64,000 bases of DNA from a bacterium D16-34 (GTDB lineage: Bacteria > Actinomycetota > Coriobacteriia > Coriobacteriales > Eggerthellaceae), in contig RAZB01000001.1 in NCBI GenBank assembly GCA_003612515.1, positions 62,001-126,000 on the forward strand. Direction: 5' to 3'. Positions 1 to 8,646 of this stretch are shown here, piece after piece. The notes beneath the pieces are model-generated. The model saw only the letters and a list, made by a program, of their open reading frames with translations. It ran no database searches and was not told where the DNA came from. The position numbers and the translations under genes are program-made. How positions within the stretch are numbered: the first letter of the stretch is position 1; each line of letters opens with the position of its first letter.

Positions 1-612
1 AAATGGTTCCACCTGACCATCGTGAACTTCCCACATGCTCGTACAAACTTCGTCCAAAAACCAACGATCGTGAGTAACCACCAAAAGAGCGCCTGCGCCC
101 TCACGCCATCGATTTTTCAAATGCCCAGCTAACCAGGTAATAGCACGAACATCCAAATGGTTGGTAGGCTCGTCAAGAGCCAAGATATCCCAATCGCCTA
201 TAAGCAATCTTGCCAGGTCTACCCGTCTGCGCTGACCACCAGAAAGCGTTCCAACCTCTGCATTCCAATCAACATCAGACAAAAGTCCAGAAATTATATC
301 GCGAATACGAGCGTCGCCCGCCCATTCGTACTCAGCCCTATCGCCCACAACCGCACGACTTACGCTATCACTTTCGCGCAGATCATCGGTTTGACCTAAA
401 ACGCCAACGCGGACAACACCATTTTTCAATACTCGACCACAATCAGGCTCAAGCGAGCCAGAAAGCAAACGCAACAGCGTGGATTTACCGTCGCCGTTGC
501 GTCCAACAATACCAATACGATCGCCTTCGTTTACGCCAAGAGATACGCTTTCAAAAACCTTCTTAGTTGGGAAATCTACGCCAACTTTTTCACATCCAAG
601 CAAAAATGCCAT
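1..612 (-). CDS. ABC-F family ATPase, 3' part outside window
   Basis: The first 204 residues are present; the gene continues past position 1. It shows one full nucleotide-binding domain: Walker A GRNGDGKST near residue 37, the ABC signature LSGGQRRRVDLAR near 128, and Walker B followed by LALDEPTNHLD near 150, with a TTHD-type H-loop (VVTHDRWF). No membrane segments are visible. That combination is the ABC-F class of soluble twin-cassette ATPases, which act on ribosomes in translation or antibiotic protection. Which subfamily (EttA, Uup or other) cannot be told without the linker and second cassette. GGAAAGG lies just before the ATG and supports this start. It is in the same direction as pth-prs-glmU. 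Confidence 0.88.
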   Translation of the reverse strand, partial: MAFLLGCEKVGVDFPTKKVFESVSLGVNEGDRIGIVGRNGDGKSTLLRLLSGSLEPDCGRVLKNGVVRVGVLGQTDDLRESDSVSRAVVGDRAEYEWAGDARIRDIISGLLSDVDWNAEVGTLSGGQRRRVDLARLLIGDWDILALDEPTNHLDVRAITWLAGHLKNRWREGAGALLVVTHDRWFLDEVCTSMWEVHDGQVEPF

Positions 613-652
613 GACAGCCTTTCCTTAAACCTTCAAGCTGAGCGTATATTAA

Positions 653-1210
653 CTAATTAAACGTTTGCTGCGTTTTTTCAAGTCCGTCCGCAATAAGGGA
701 TAACGCAGCTTGAGCACCACGATCGGTGGCATATTTGAAATCTTCTAGTCCCTCTTTGCGTGGTCGAGACAATACCCAATCTACCACCGGCATTCTTCCG
801 GGTGGCCTGCCAATACCAACACGAACGCGATACCAGTCCCGGTTGCCCAGCTTGTCGCAAATGGAGCGCAAGCCGTTGTGGCCAGCATGTCCTCCACCAA
901 ATTTTACGCGAACTGCATCAGGGGCAATATCAAGCTCATCATGAATGACGATCAGATGATCCGGATCAATTCCATAAGCGTTCATGAGCTGTTTTACCGG
1001 ACCGCCCGATGTGTTCATATAGCTTTGCGGTTTGGCTAAAACCACATCTTCGTCTTTGTAGACACCCTTTGCGCTCAGTGCGCCACATTCGGTTTTCCAA
1101 TAACGCGCGCCCACTGCATCAGCAATAAGATCGAGCGTATCGAATCCGGCATTGTGGCGCGTGTGCTCATACTCGTTTCCGGGATTGCCCAAACCAACCA
1201 CTAAATACAT
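653..1210 (-). CDS. pth: Peptidyl-tRNA hydrolase
   Basis: It releases tRNA from peptidyl-tRNA that drops off ribosomes. The 185-residue protein has the family landmarks: VVGLGNPG at the N-terminus, the catalytic His in TRHNAGF near residue 20, IHDELD near 95 and the GGGHAGHNGLRS stretch near 108. Length is normal for the family. A TTG six bases upstream is also open, but AAAGG sits six bases before this ATG and overlaps the stop codon of prs, so I choose the ATG at 1210. The gap from prs is nine bases, so the two are probably translated from one message, with glmU further upstream. Confidence 0.93.
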   Translation of the reverse strand: MYLVVGLGNPGNEYEHTRHNAGFDTLDLIADAVGARYWKTECGALSAKGVYKDEDVVLAKPQSYMNTSGGPVKQLMNAYGIDPDHLIVIHDELDIAPDAVRVKFGGGHAGHNGLRSICDKLGNRDWYRVRVGIGRPPGRMPVVDWVLSRPRKEGLEDFKYATDRGAQAALSLIADGLEKTQQTFN

Positions 1211-1219
1211 GAACAACCT

Positions 1220-2185
1220 TTATTCGAACAAGCGCGATACAGAACCGTTGGTGTAAACGTTATTTATGGTCTGTCCGCATAATGGAGCCACGGAAAGCAC
1301 CTTGATTTTGCCGGTTTGACGATCAAGCGGAACGGGAACGGCATCAGTTACCACAACTTCTTCGATGCAAGAGTTCTCAATGCGATCATATGCCGGACCG
1401 CTAAACAAGCCATGCGTAGCACATGCATACACTTTTGAAGCACCCTTCGCCTTCAATGTGGTAGCAGCAGCAACGAGCGAACCAGCGGTGTCAATCATGT
1501 CGTCGTTGAGAATGCAGATCTTGTCAGTTACATCACCAATCAAAGCAGTGATTTCAGCTTGGTTATGCTTTGGGCGATCCTTATGCATAATTGCCAAATC
1601 GCATCCAAGCATTGTCGAGAATTTTTTAGCTGCTTTTGCGCGTCCCACATCAGGAGAAACAACCACGAGCTGCTCGGTGTCAAATGACATATTCTTGAAA
1701 TAGTCAACGAAAATCGGCATTGCAGTCATATGGTTTACCGGTATTGAGAAGAAGCCCTGAATTGCATCTTGGTGTAGGTCAATCGTAATAACGTTGGTAA
1801 CACCTGCAGCTGAAAGCAGATCTGCTACCAAGCGCGCTGTAATAGGCTCACGAGGAGCCGCTTTTCGATCTTGGCGGGCATAGCCATAATGAGCAACCAC
1901 CGCACACACGCTGCGTGCTGAAGCACGTTTCGCCGCATCAGCCATAATGAGCAGCTCCATAAGTGCGTCGTTTACATCATAGCCATTTCCAGCACAAACC
2001 GACTGAATCAAAAAGACATCAGCGCCGCGCACGCTTTGATGATACCGAGCATAAATTTCGCCATTTGCGAACTTTTCAAGCTTTACATTTCCCAGTTCAA
2101 CGCCAAGATTACTTGCAATTCTGTCTGCCAGCTCTGGGTTTACCGACCCAGTAAATACTGCCATGCTCTTTTGCATCTCCGTCAT
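1220..2185 (-). CDS. prs: Ribose-phosphate pyrophosphokinase (PRPP synthetase)
   Basis: It makes PRPP from ribose 5-phosphate and ATP for purine, pyrimidine, histidine and NAD synthesis. The 321-residue length and motifs fit class I enzymes: FANGEIYAR near residue 40, YARQDRKAAPREPITARL near 100, the catalytic HKDRPKHN loop near 200 and the PRPP-binding stretch DDMIDTAGSL near 227. Later genes here (purL, purC, purB, pyrE) use its product. It lies between glmU and pth on the same strand, 132 bp after glmU, with its own possible -10 in the gap. The start is the first ATG of the frame; a second Met at residue 4 cannot be excluded. Confidence 0.95.
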   Translation of the reverse strand: MTEMQKSMAVFTGSVNPELADRIASNLGVELGNVKLEKFANGEIYARYHQSVRGADVFLIQSVCAGNGYDVNDALMELLIMADAAKRASARSVCAVVAHYGYARQDRKAAPREPITARLVADLLSAAGVTNVITIDLHQDAIQGFFSIPVNHMTAMPIFVDYFKNMSFDTEQLVVVSPDVGRAKAAKKFSTMLGCDLAIMHKDRPKHNQAEITALIGDVTDKICILNDDMIDTAGSLVAAATTLKAKGASKVYACATHGLFSGPAYDRIENSCIEEVVVTDAVPVPLDRQTGKIKVLSVAPLCGQTINNVYTNGSVSRLFE

Positions 2186-2259
2186 GTACGGGCTCCTGTC
2201 TTAAATTCGACAACGTGGTGCATCTTTATGTGCTCAGCACCATTTCTCATGTGAAACGT

Positions 2260-2290
2260 ATTATAGCGTCTTTAAAGATGAGCAATACGC
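2260..2290 (-). promoter_or_regulatory. Possible prs promoter
   Basis: A perfect TATAAT lies at 2260-2265 on the minus strand, about 75 bases before the prs start. The expected -35 position is a poor match to TTGACA, so this rests mainly on the -10 and the location in the glmU-prs gap. Confidence 0.35.
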
Positions 2291-2317
2291 TGATGTCAAC
2301 TTTACCGAATCGCTTTA

Positions 2318-3703
2318 TTACTTGGATTGTTTGGATTGCTGTGCGCGCTTTTTCGCCGCCCAACCAGGAATTTCTCGTTGCTCGGGACGGGTAAGCGCCA
2401 ACGCGTCTTCCGCTACATCTTTGGTGATACACGATCCAGCCCCCACAATAGCACCATCGCCGATGCTTACCGGAGCCACCATCATCGTGTCGCTTCCAAC
2501 AAAGACATCATTGCCAATCTTGGTTTGCCATTTGTTTTTGCCATCATAGTTGCACGTGATAGAGCCAGCGCCAATATTGACTCCTTCACCCATAGTGGTA
2601 TCGCCAATGTAGGACAAATGCGGTACCTTCGAGCCTTTGCCAATGGTTGATTTTTTAATCTCAACATGCGTGCCAGCTTTTGCCCCTTCGCACAGATGAG
2701 CTCCAGGGCGAAGATATGCGCGCGGACCACACGTGGCACCATCATCAAGCCGCGCTTCAACAGCCACCGTCTCATCAAGCACGCAACCACGCCCAACAAA
2801 GGTGTCAGTCAGGCGAGAATCTGGACCTATGACACTGTCTTCGCCAATGTGCGTACTACCCATAAGCGAAACGTTTGGCAAAATCTCTACGTCCTGGTCA
2901 ATTGTTACATCCGGACCAATCCAAACAAGGGATGGATCCACCATAGTCACACCTGCTTGCATGTGTGCGCGGTTAATGCGCTGTTGCAAGCAAGCGGTTG
3001 CTTCTGCCAGCTGGATGCGAGAATTAACCCCTAAGCACTCCGTTGCGTCTTGGGTCTGCAGCGCCAAAACCTTGCGTCCCTTGTTGCGGCAGATCTCCAA
3101 CACGTCAGTCAAATAAAACTCGCCCTGAGCGTTGTTGTTATCAACTTGCGCAAGCGCCTCAAACAACGAACGCGCGTCAAAACAATAAAACCCAGAGTTG
3201 CATTCACAGATGCGCGCTTCTTCTATGCTGGCATCTTTTTGCTCAACAATGCGCTTTACCTGGCCGTCAGTATCGCGAACAATTCGACCATACCCAAAGG
3301 GGTCGTCAAGCGTCATAGTCAAAACAACGCATGCTGCATCCTCTTGCTCGCGCAATGACACCAAATCAGCAATGGTTTGCGAAGTGATAAGCGGACAGTC
3401 TCCCGACAAAACGACAAGCGATCCGTCGAAATCTGCAAGTTCATCAGCACAAACTAAAACCGCACCTGCAGTGCCATTTTGTTCTTCTTGCACCACCACA
3501 TCAGCCACATCTTCAACAAGCGGAATCACTTGTTCGCGCATATGCCCAACAACCGCTACCTGTCGGTTTACGCCAGCATCTTTCGCCGCATGCGTGACCC
3601 ATTGCACCAGTGGTCGCCCAAAAATCTCATGGGCAACTTTCGGCTTTTTTGATTTCATGCGAGTTCCAGCACCTGCGGCAAGAATAATGGCAGCAGCTTC
3701 CAT
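2318..3703 (-). CDS. glmU: Bifunctional GlcN-1-P acetyltransferase / GlcNAc-1-P uridyltransferase
   Basis: It makes UDP-GlcNAc, the precursor of peptidoglycan. The 461-residue protein has the N-terminal nucleotidyltransferase domain beginning AAIILAAGAGTRMKSKKPK, with LSGDCPL near residue 100, then a left-handed beta-helix of hexapeptide repeats from about residue 250, including the acetyltransferase stretch around AYLRPGAHL and PHLSYIGDT, as in full-length GlmU. The C-terminus ends in a tandem nine-base duplication (codons for QSK twice) right before the stop. ACAAGGAG stands seven bases ahead of the ATG. It is the first gene of the glmU-prs-pth group. Confidence 0.95.
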   Translation of the reverse strand: MEAAAIILAAGAGTRMKSKKPKVAHEIFGRPLVQWVTHAAKDAGVNRQVAVVGHMREQVIPLVEDVADVVVQEEQNGTAGAVLVCADELADFDGSLVVLSGDCPLITSQTIADLVSLREQEDAACVVLTMTLDDPFGYGRIVRDTDGQVKRIVEQKDASIEEARICECNSGFYCFDARSLFEALAQVDNNNAQGEFYLTDVLEICRNKGRKVLALQTQDATECLGVNSRIQLAEATACLQQRINRAHMQAGVTMVDPSLVWIGPDVTIDQDVEILPNVSLMGSTHIGEDSVIGPDSRLTDTFVGRGCVLDETVAVEARLDDGATCGPRAYLRPGAHLCEGAKAGTHVEIKKSTIGKGSKVPHLSYIGDTTMGEGVNIGAGSITCNYDGKNKWQTKIGNDVFVGSDTMMVAPVSIGDGAIVGAGSCITKDVAEDALALTRPEQREIPGWAAKKRAQQSKQSK

Positions 3704-3814
3704 GCGCGCTCCTTGTATCCAGTTTGTGTAGCCTAACCATACATTTTGGTTTTCATTAAGCAGGCTGCACAGGCAACATTAGTAAACAACTGGAGTTCAG
3801 TATAACGCTGAGCC

Positions 3815-5707
3815 TTAAGAATTGTTTGCTGTATCGGTTTGCGGGTCGGCGTCTTCTGGAGACATCCCAATGGCATCTAAGCCTTCATCGCGCTGCTGTT
3901 CTTCAAGCGTGCGCTCAAAAAGCTGCTCAAACGCATCGTCTTCTACAGTTCGAACCATTGCTCGACGAAGTGCATCTTGACCACCTTCGCGCAAAAGCAC
4001 ATCGCGCATACCAATAAGCGGTCCTTCATCAACATTGGTATAGAGTTCCTCGCGAAGTGCTTCTCGCAAATCTTCGCGACCCTCTTCTCGCAACACACGC
4101 ATGAGCTCGTCGTAAACCGCATCTCGGATGTCGCCAAACGAGCCACCTCCCAGCAGGCCTGTAGCGCCCAAATCAACCACAATCTCAAAGGTATTGCGGC
4201 GTGATTTCGCCTCTTCAATGCGCTGCTGGACGCTTGGACGCTCAACCGTCTCCAAAATCTTTTCGCTCTCACGCACAAAGTTACGATCGGCAGTTTGCAG
4301 GTTATCGGTATCCATAAGTGATAGGTATGCCACACCTTGTTTGTGTGCACGGCGTGCTTGAAGCATCAAGAACACAAAGCCTAAAATGCCTGCTAAAAGC
4401 GATGCGGAGAGAATGCCCAACTTGGCAATAGCAATATGCATTTCGTCGACAAAGGCCAAGTTCGCCACGAAAATTGCCATGGTAAAACCGACGCCACCTA
4501 AAATAGCGGCACCCAACATATGCATCCAGTTGACGTTTTCAGGCAAGCTTGCAAGCTTGGTTTTTACCACCAAAAAGCTCATAAGCATGATGCCGATCGG
4601 TTTGCCAAACAACAGGCCAAAAAGCACGCCATAGAGCACCGGATCAACAAAGACTGAGCCCATATCTATGCCCATAAAACTCACGTCGGCATTCGTCAGC
4701 GCAAACAGGGGCAAAATCCCGAAGTATACCCACGGGTAAAGCTTTTGCTCTAAGCGCGTTGCGGGAGGTACAACCTGACGAGCCACTTGAGATAGTGAGT
4801 TAACGGTCTTGATGTACTCATCTTGCGCTATGACAGGTACCTCAGGTTGATAATTCTCTTTTGCCTGACGCAGCTTGTCGGTTGACCAGGCAGTAAAAAT
4901 ACGCAGATTGACGCGCGAACCTGACGGAATGGCGAAAGCCAAAAGAACACCTGCAATAGTGGAATGGATACCCGACATAAACACGCAATACCAAAGCACA
5001 ACACCCATAATCAAATACGGTACAAGCGCATAAATATGCATGCGATTCATAACAATAAGGGCAAGCATGACTACCAATGCAAGCATCAGCCACAGAGGAG
5101 ACGGGCTTTGACCATAGAAAATAGCAATGATCAAGATTGCGATGATGTCGTCAGCAACTGCAAGCGTGCTCAAAAATACACGCACGCCACCTGGCACACG
5201 ATTTCCCAGAAGCGCCAAAATACCTAACGCAAATGCAATGTCGGTTGCCGTTGGTACTCCCCAACCATGTGAAGCCGAAGGATTGTTTGCGTTGAAAATG
5301 AGATAGATCACAATTGGCATAGCAACGCCACCAACCGCACCCATAATGGGAAGCAGCGCTTGGCGAATGTTAGTCAGCTCACCAACGGTTAGTTCGTATT
5401 TCACTTCCAAGCCAACAAGCAAGAAAAAGATTGCCATGAACACATCGTTAATGATGTGCGCAAGCGACATCGTTGCTTGCTTCTCACCAAAAATAAAACC
5501 TACGTCAGTGTGCCAAAAATGTAAAAACCCTTCGTAGGCTGGCGTGTTTGCAATAATGAGCGCAACCACGGCAGCCAGCAACATAACTGCTGCTGCTTTT
5601 GTTGAGGAATGAGTAAACTGAATGAGTTTCTTATAACGTTTTTGGTGCCCTTGCACCTCGTTAATAAAGAGGTACTTTGAATGGCCATCTCGTTTTCTTA
5701 ATTCCAT
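3815..5707 (-). CDS. nhaA: Na+/H+ antiporter NhaA with long C-terminal extension
   Basis: A membrane antiporter exchanging Na+ for protons. The first ~450 residues are a normal NhaA core with about a dozen membrane spans, the TDIAFALG segment and the paired ion-binding aspartates in LAVADDIIAI. After the last span the protein runs on for about 175 residues, unlike the ~390-residue Escherichia coli protein. The extension is acidic and helical-looking, with RDAVYDELMRVLREEGRED, LREALREEL and a Glu/Gln-rich end, and resembles nothing I know; it is not the thioredoxin domain fused to some actinobacterial NhaA proteins. The gene stands alone, divergent from hpf. Confidence 0.93.
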   Translation of the reverse strand: MELRKRDGHSKYLFINEVQGHQKRYKKLIQFTHSSTKAAAVMLLAAVVALIIANTPAYEGFLHFWHTDVGFIFGEKQATMSLAHIINDVFMAIFFLLVGLEVKYELTVGELTNIRQALLPIMGAVGGVAMPIVIYLIFNANNPSASHGWGVPTATDIAFALGILALLGNRVPGGVRVFLSTLAVADDIIAILIIAIFYGQSPSPLWLMLALVVMLALIVMNRMHIYALVPYLIMGVVLWYCVFMSGIHSTIAGVLLAFAIPSGSRVNLRIFTAWSTDKLRQAKENYQPEVPVIAQDEYIKTVNSLSQVARQVVPPATRLEQKLYPWVYFGILPLFALTNADVSFMGIDMGSVFVDPVLYGVLFGLLFGKPIGIMLMSFLVVKTKLASLPENVNWMHMLGAAILGGVGFTMAIFVANLAFVDEMHIAIAKLGILSASLLAGILGFVFLMLQARRAHKQGVAYLSLMDTDNLQTADRNFVRESEKILETVERPSVQQRIEEAKSRRNTFEIVVDLGATGLLGGGSFGDIRDAVYDELMRVLREEGREDLREALREELYTNVDEGPLIGMRDVLLREGGQDALRRAMVRTVEDDAFEQLFERTLEEQQRDEGLDAIGMSPEDADPQTDTANNS

Positions 5708-5963
5708 TAAGCTTCACCAAAACCAGGTCAATTTACAAAGCAATATCCTTTCTATTATCGCGCAAAATATGATTTTTCATGCGAAAGTCTTATTGTTTTT
5801 TGGGTTGTTTTTTAATCGTTTTCTTCAACCTTGCAAGATCAAAAGACAGACCACCCAAATTACGATATGCTTGTTTTGTGCCAGTTCACACATCTGCGAA
5901 TTGTATTTCGCAAAGCCTGAACCGACACAGTTGTATTCGAGACTTAAGTAAGAGGTGGTCGCA

Positions 5964-6542
5964 ATGAGCATTACTGTCGCTGGGCGCCGCATGCCCGTAA
6001 CGGACGCATTGCGTGAGTACGCCGAAGAAAAAATCGGCAGCTCCATGAAAGTTATGGATATCTCCCCGCTAGATGCGGAAATCGTATTATTTGTAGAAAA
6101 AAATCCTGCTAACCCTCGTCCAGCTGTTTGCGAAGTCACGCTGCGCACAAAAGGACATATCATTCGCGTTGAAGAAAGCGAAGAGGATATGTATGCAGCA
6201 ATTGACGTGGCTGCAGCAAAAGTAGTTCGTCAGCTCCGCAAGTTCAAGACGAAAGTACTTGATCGCAAACTGCGTGCTGCAGGCGAAGCGCCCGTTGTTG
6301 CTCCTGTTGCTCAAGAGCTTGACGTAGAGAGCCTTATGGAAGAGCTTTCTGCTGATGATGAGGTTGTACGCGTTAAAGAGATCAGCTTTGAACCTCTCAC
6401 AGAAGAGGAAGCTCTCGTTAAGATCGACCTTTTGGGACATGACTTCTTCGCATACACCGATCGCGATACCAATTTGGTCAACGTCTTATATCGACGCGAC
6501 GATGGCGGTTATGGGTTGCTTAAGCAAAAAGACGGCGAATAA
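5964..6542 (+). CDS. hpf: Long-form ribosome hibernation promoting factor
   Basis: It dimerises and silences 70S ribosomes in stationary phase or stress. The 192-residue protein has the N-terminal S30AE domain (about 1-105) and a separate C-terminal domain from about 130 (VKEISFEPLTEEEALVKIDL, then FFAYTDRDTNLVNVLYRR), the layout of long HPF that forms 100S dimers alone. A GTG nine bases upstream (5955) is open, but AGAGG lies eight bases before this ATG, so MSITVAGRRMPV is the likely N-terminus. It is transcribed away from nhaA and followed by acpP with its own promoter. Confidence 0.93.
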   Translation: MSITVAGRRMPVTDALREYAEEKIGSSMKVMDISPLDAEIVLFVEKNPANPRPAVCEVTLRTKGHIIRVEESEEDMYAAIDVAAAKVVRQLRKFKTKVLDRKLRAAGEAPVVAPVAQELDVESLMEELSADDEVVRVKEISFEPLTEEEALVKIDLLGHDFFAYTDRDTNLVNVLYRRDDGGYGLLKQKDGE

Positions 6543-6545
6543 AGT

Positions 6546-6574
6546 TTGACGTAAACACACTTGTGCTACTATTA
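6546..6574 (+). promoter_or_regulatory. acpP promoter
   Basis: TTGACG at 6546-6551 is followed after 17 bases by CTATTA (6569-6574), or after 15 by TACTAT. It lies directly after hpf and 32 bases before acpP, so acpP can be transcribed separately. Confidence 0.6.
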
Positions 6575-6605
6575 GCGGCGTTGTTTTCATAGAAAGGACA
6601 GCCTC

Positions 6606-6824
6606 ATGGCAACCATCGATATCATTAAAGAAGTGCTTTCCGACAATCTCGACATTGAGCCGGAAACCGTAACAATTGAATCAACCTTTGATTCTCTTGG
6701 CATTGACTCACTGGATATGGTTGAGCTCATTTGCGATCTGGAAGACAAGTGCGACGTTGATTTTGGTGAGCCGGAAGGCTTGGTAACCATTGGTGACCTG
6801 GTAACTTACATCGATTCGCTGTAA
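6606..6824 (+). CDS. acpP: Acyl carrier protein
   Basis: It carries fatty-acyl intermediates on a phosphopantetheine arm in the cytoplasm. The 72-residue acidic protein has the attachment serine in GIDSLDMVEL near residue 38 and the usual four-helix pattern. AAAGGA stands seven bases before the ATG. No fatty-acid synthesis gene is next to it: hpf is upstream and a terminator follows 43 bases downstream, so it is likely a single-gene unit. A carrier for a specialised pathway is possible, but nothing nearby suggests one. Confidence 0.92.
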   Translation: MATIDIIKEVLSDNLDIEPETVTIESTFDSLGIDSLDMVELICDLEDKCDVDFGEPEGLVTIGDLVTYIDSL

Positions 6825-6866
6825 GGATAAGCGACGCTTCATAGTCGCTGACGTCTAATTTGCATG

Positions 6867-6897
6867 AAAGAGCTGCTCGAACCGGGCGGCTCTTTTT
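6867..6897 (+). terminator. Rho-independent terminator after acpP
   Basis: AAAGAGCTGC pairs with GCGGCTCTTT (one T-G pair) around a nine-base loop and runs into five T residues. It sits between acpP and the convergent thioredoxin gene. Confidence 0.85.
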
Positions 6898-6908
6898 CAT
6901 CTGCGTCA

Positions 6909-7220
6909 TCAAGCCACAGACTCAAGTAGCTTTTCTATACGCGCTTTTGGTACTGCACCAACTATGCTCTCTTTCATGCGACCCTCATTAAATAGCGCAA
7001 CGGTAGGCACGCTCACCACATCAAAAGAAAATGCCACATCAGGGTATTTGGCGGCATCCATCTTGGCAAACGCGATATCAGGATACTCGGCAGCCACCTC
7101 TTCAAGCACCATCTCCATCATCTTGCACGGACCGCATCCCTCGCTCCAAAAATCTACCAATACTGGTTTATGTGCATTAGTAACTTCGCTATCAAAATTT
7201 GCTTTGGTTAATTCAATCAT
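6909..7220 (-). CDS. Thioredoxin
   Basis: A 103-residue small disulfide reductase of the cytoplasm. The active site is SEGCGPCKMM near residue 30, with the cis-Pro loop SVPTVALF near 75; size and fold pattern are normal. The frame extends 11 residues upstream, but AAGGAG lies six bases before this ATG (MIELTKANF), so the shorter start is preferred. The tryptophan of the classic WCGPC site is replaced by glycine (GCGPC), seen in some thioredoxin variants. It lies 32 bases after folC on the same strand and may be co-transcribed with it. Confidence 0.9.
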   Translation of the reverse strand: MIELTKANFDSEVTNAHKPVLVDFWSEGCGPCKMMEMVLEEVAAEYPDIAFAKMDAAKYPDVAFSFDVVSVPTVALFNEGRMKESIVGAVPKARIEKLLESVA

Positions 7221-7252
7221 CGAAAACTCCTTGGTATATCGAATGCGCATCA

Positions 7253-8587
7253 CTACGAAAGTACGCCACTACGACGCAGCACAGCCTTGATGTCCCCGAT
7301 GGCATACAAGCTTCCAAAAAAGCAGATCACATCATGAGCAGAGGCATAGTTTAATGCAGAGGCAAATGCCTCGTCATAGTTTGTCGCCTCCACTACCTTT
7401 AAGGTTTGGTGGTCAAGACCTTGGTGGTTACATACGGCAGCTTTAAGCTGAGATGCCAAAAGCGCTCGTGGGTTATTCGGTGTTACCACGACAAACGCAT
7501 CTGCCAGATCCGCTACTGCCTCAATCATAGCGTCAAAGTCTTTGTCGGCTAAAACGCTCATGACAAATACAACTCGTCTGCCAGGGAAAACATCTCGCAG
7601 CGATTGCGCTAATGCTTGAGCACCTTGCGGGTTATGACCCCCATCAACAATTATGGCAGGCAAAGTTTGCCCTGCTTGACCAGGCGCTACCACTTCAAAA
7701 CGGCCAGGCCACGTCGCTTGAGCTATGCCAGCATAAATTGCATCATCTGATAGAGCGAAGCCACGCTCGCGCAAAGCCAACGCAGCCTCAATAGCCAACG
7801 CGGCGTTTTCTGTCTGGTATGTTGCCAATAGCGTGGTTTGCAAATCGCTAAAAGTCTTATAAGAGAAACACCTCGTGAAAACGGCATTTTGCTCTTCGAT
7901 ACCGCAATCTTTAAGATCCGTATCACACACAAAGCGCGCAGCGCTAACACTCTCAATTACCTGGCGAACCTCGTCTGCTTGTGGTGCACTTACAACATCA
8001 GCACCAGGTTTTATAATAGCGGCTTTTTCTTGGGCAATTGCCTCAAGCGTGTCTCCCAAAATTGCCGTATGATCCAAGGCGATGCGTGTTATCACATCCA
8101 CTTCAGCCCGATCAATGACATTGGTGGAATCTAAGCGACCACCCAACCCCACCTCAAGCACAACGATATCGCAGCTTTGCTGAGCAAAATAAACGAGCGC
8201 AACTGCGCACATCAACTCAAACTCAGTGAGATGATCTCCCGTCTTTTCTGCCTGCGCTTCAGCAACTGCACGCACCTTTAGCGTTACATCACGCAAATCG
8301 TCTAAAGCAATGGCTTTGCCATTTATCTGGATTCGCTCTTCGAAGCGCTCGATATAAGGCGAGGTAAAAAGACCAGTCTTCAGTCCGGCAGCCTGACAAA
8401 TTGAAGCAAGATAGGCACACGTTGAACCTTTGCCATTGGTTCCCGCAACATGCACAAACGATAGCGCATCTTGCGGGCGCCCGAGCGCATCTAAGGCTGC
8501 AGCAATGCGCTCAAGTCCAAGCCGCGATGTTTGCCACCGCGGCTCATTTATATAGGCTATCGGATCAAAATCTACTTCAAGCATCAT
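7253..8587 (-). CDS. folC: Folylpolyglutamate synthase / dihydrofolate synthase
   Basis: It adds glutamate to folates, and in many bacteria also to dihydropteroate. The 444-residue protein has the Mur-ligase-like P-loop HVAGTNGKGSTCAYL near residue 48, FTSPYIERFEERI near 77, the GGRLDSTNV loop near 150 and the C-terminal PNNPRAL region. No folP or folE is nearby. TTAGG precedes two adjacent ATG codons; the first is used. Just upstream (8597-8629) an eight-pair stem with a long loop ends right before the ribosome-binding site. Near the 3' end the 7-base CACTACG (plus strand) occurs twice, 16 bases apart. Confidence 0.9.
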   Translation of the reverse strand: MMLEVDFDPIAYINEPRWQTSRLGLERIAAALDALGRPQDALSFVHVAGTNGKGSTCAYLASICQAAGLKTGLFTSPYIERFEERIQINGKAIALDDLRDVTLKVRAVAEAQAEKTGDHLTEFELMCAVALVYFAQQSCDIVVLEVGLGGRLDSTNVIDRAEVDVITRIALDHTAILGDTLEAIAQEKAAIIKPGADVVSAPQADEVRQVIESVSAARFVCDTDLKDCGIEEQNAVFTRCFSYKTFSDLQTTLLATYQTENAALAIEAALALRERGFALSDDAIYAGIAQATWPGRFEVVAPGQAGQTLPAIIVDGGHNPQGAQALAQSLRDVFPGRRVVFVMSVLADKDFDAMIEAVADLADAFVVVTPNNPRALLASQLKAAVCNHQGLDHQTLKVVEATNYDEAFASALNYASAHDVICFFGSLYAIGDIKAVLRRSGVLS

Positions 8588-8646
8588 GTTTACCTAACAC
8601 GCCAAAGATTGTATGCGCGTTAGTTTATCTTAGCTTTACACCAGGT

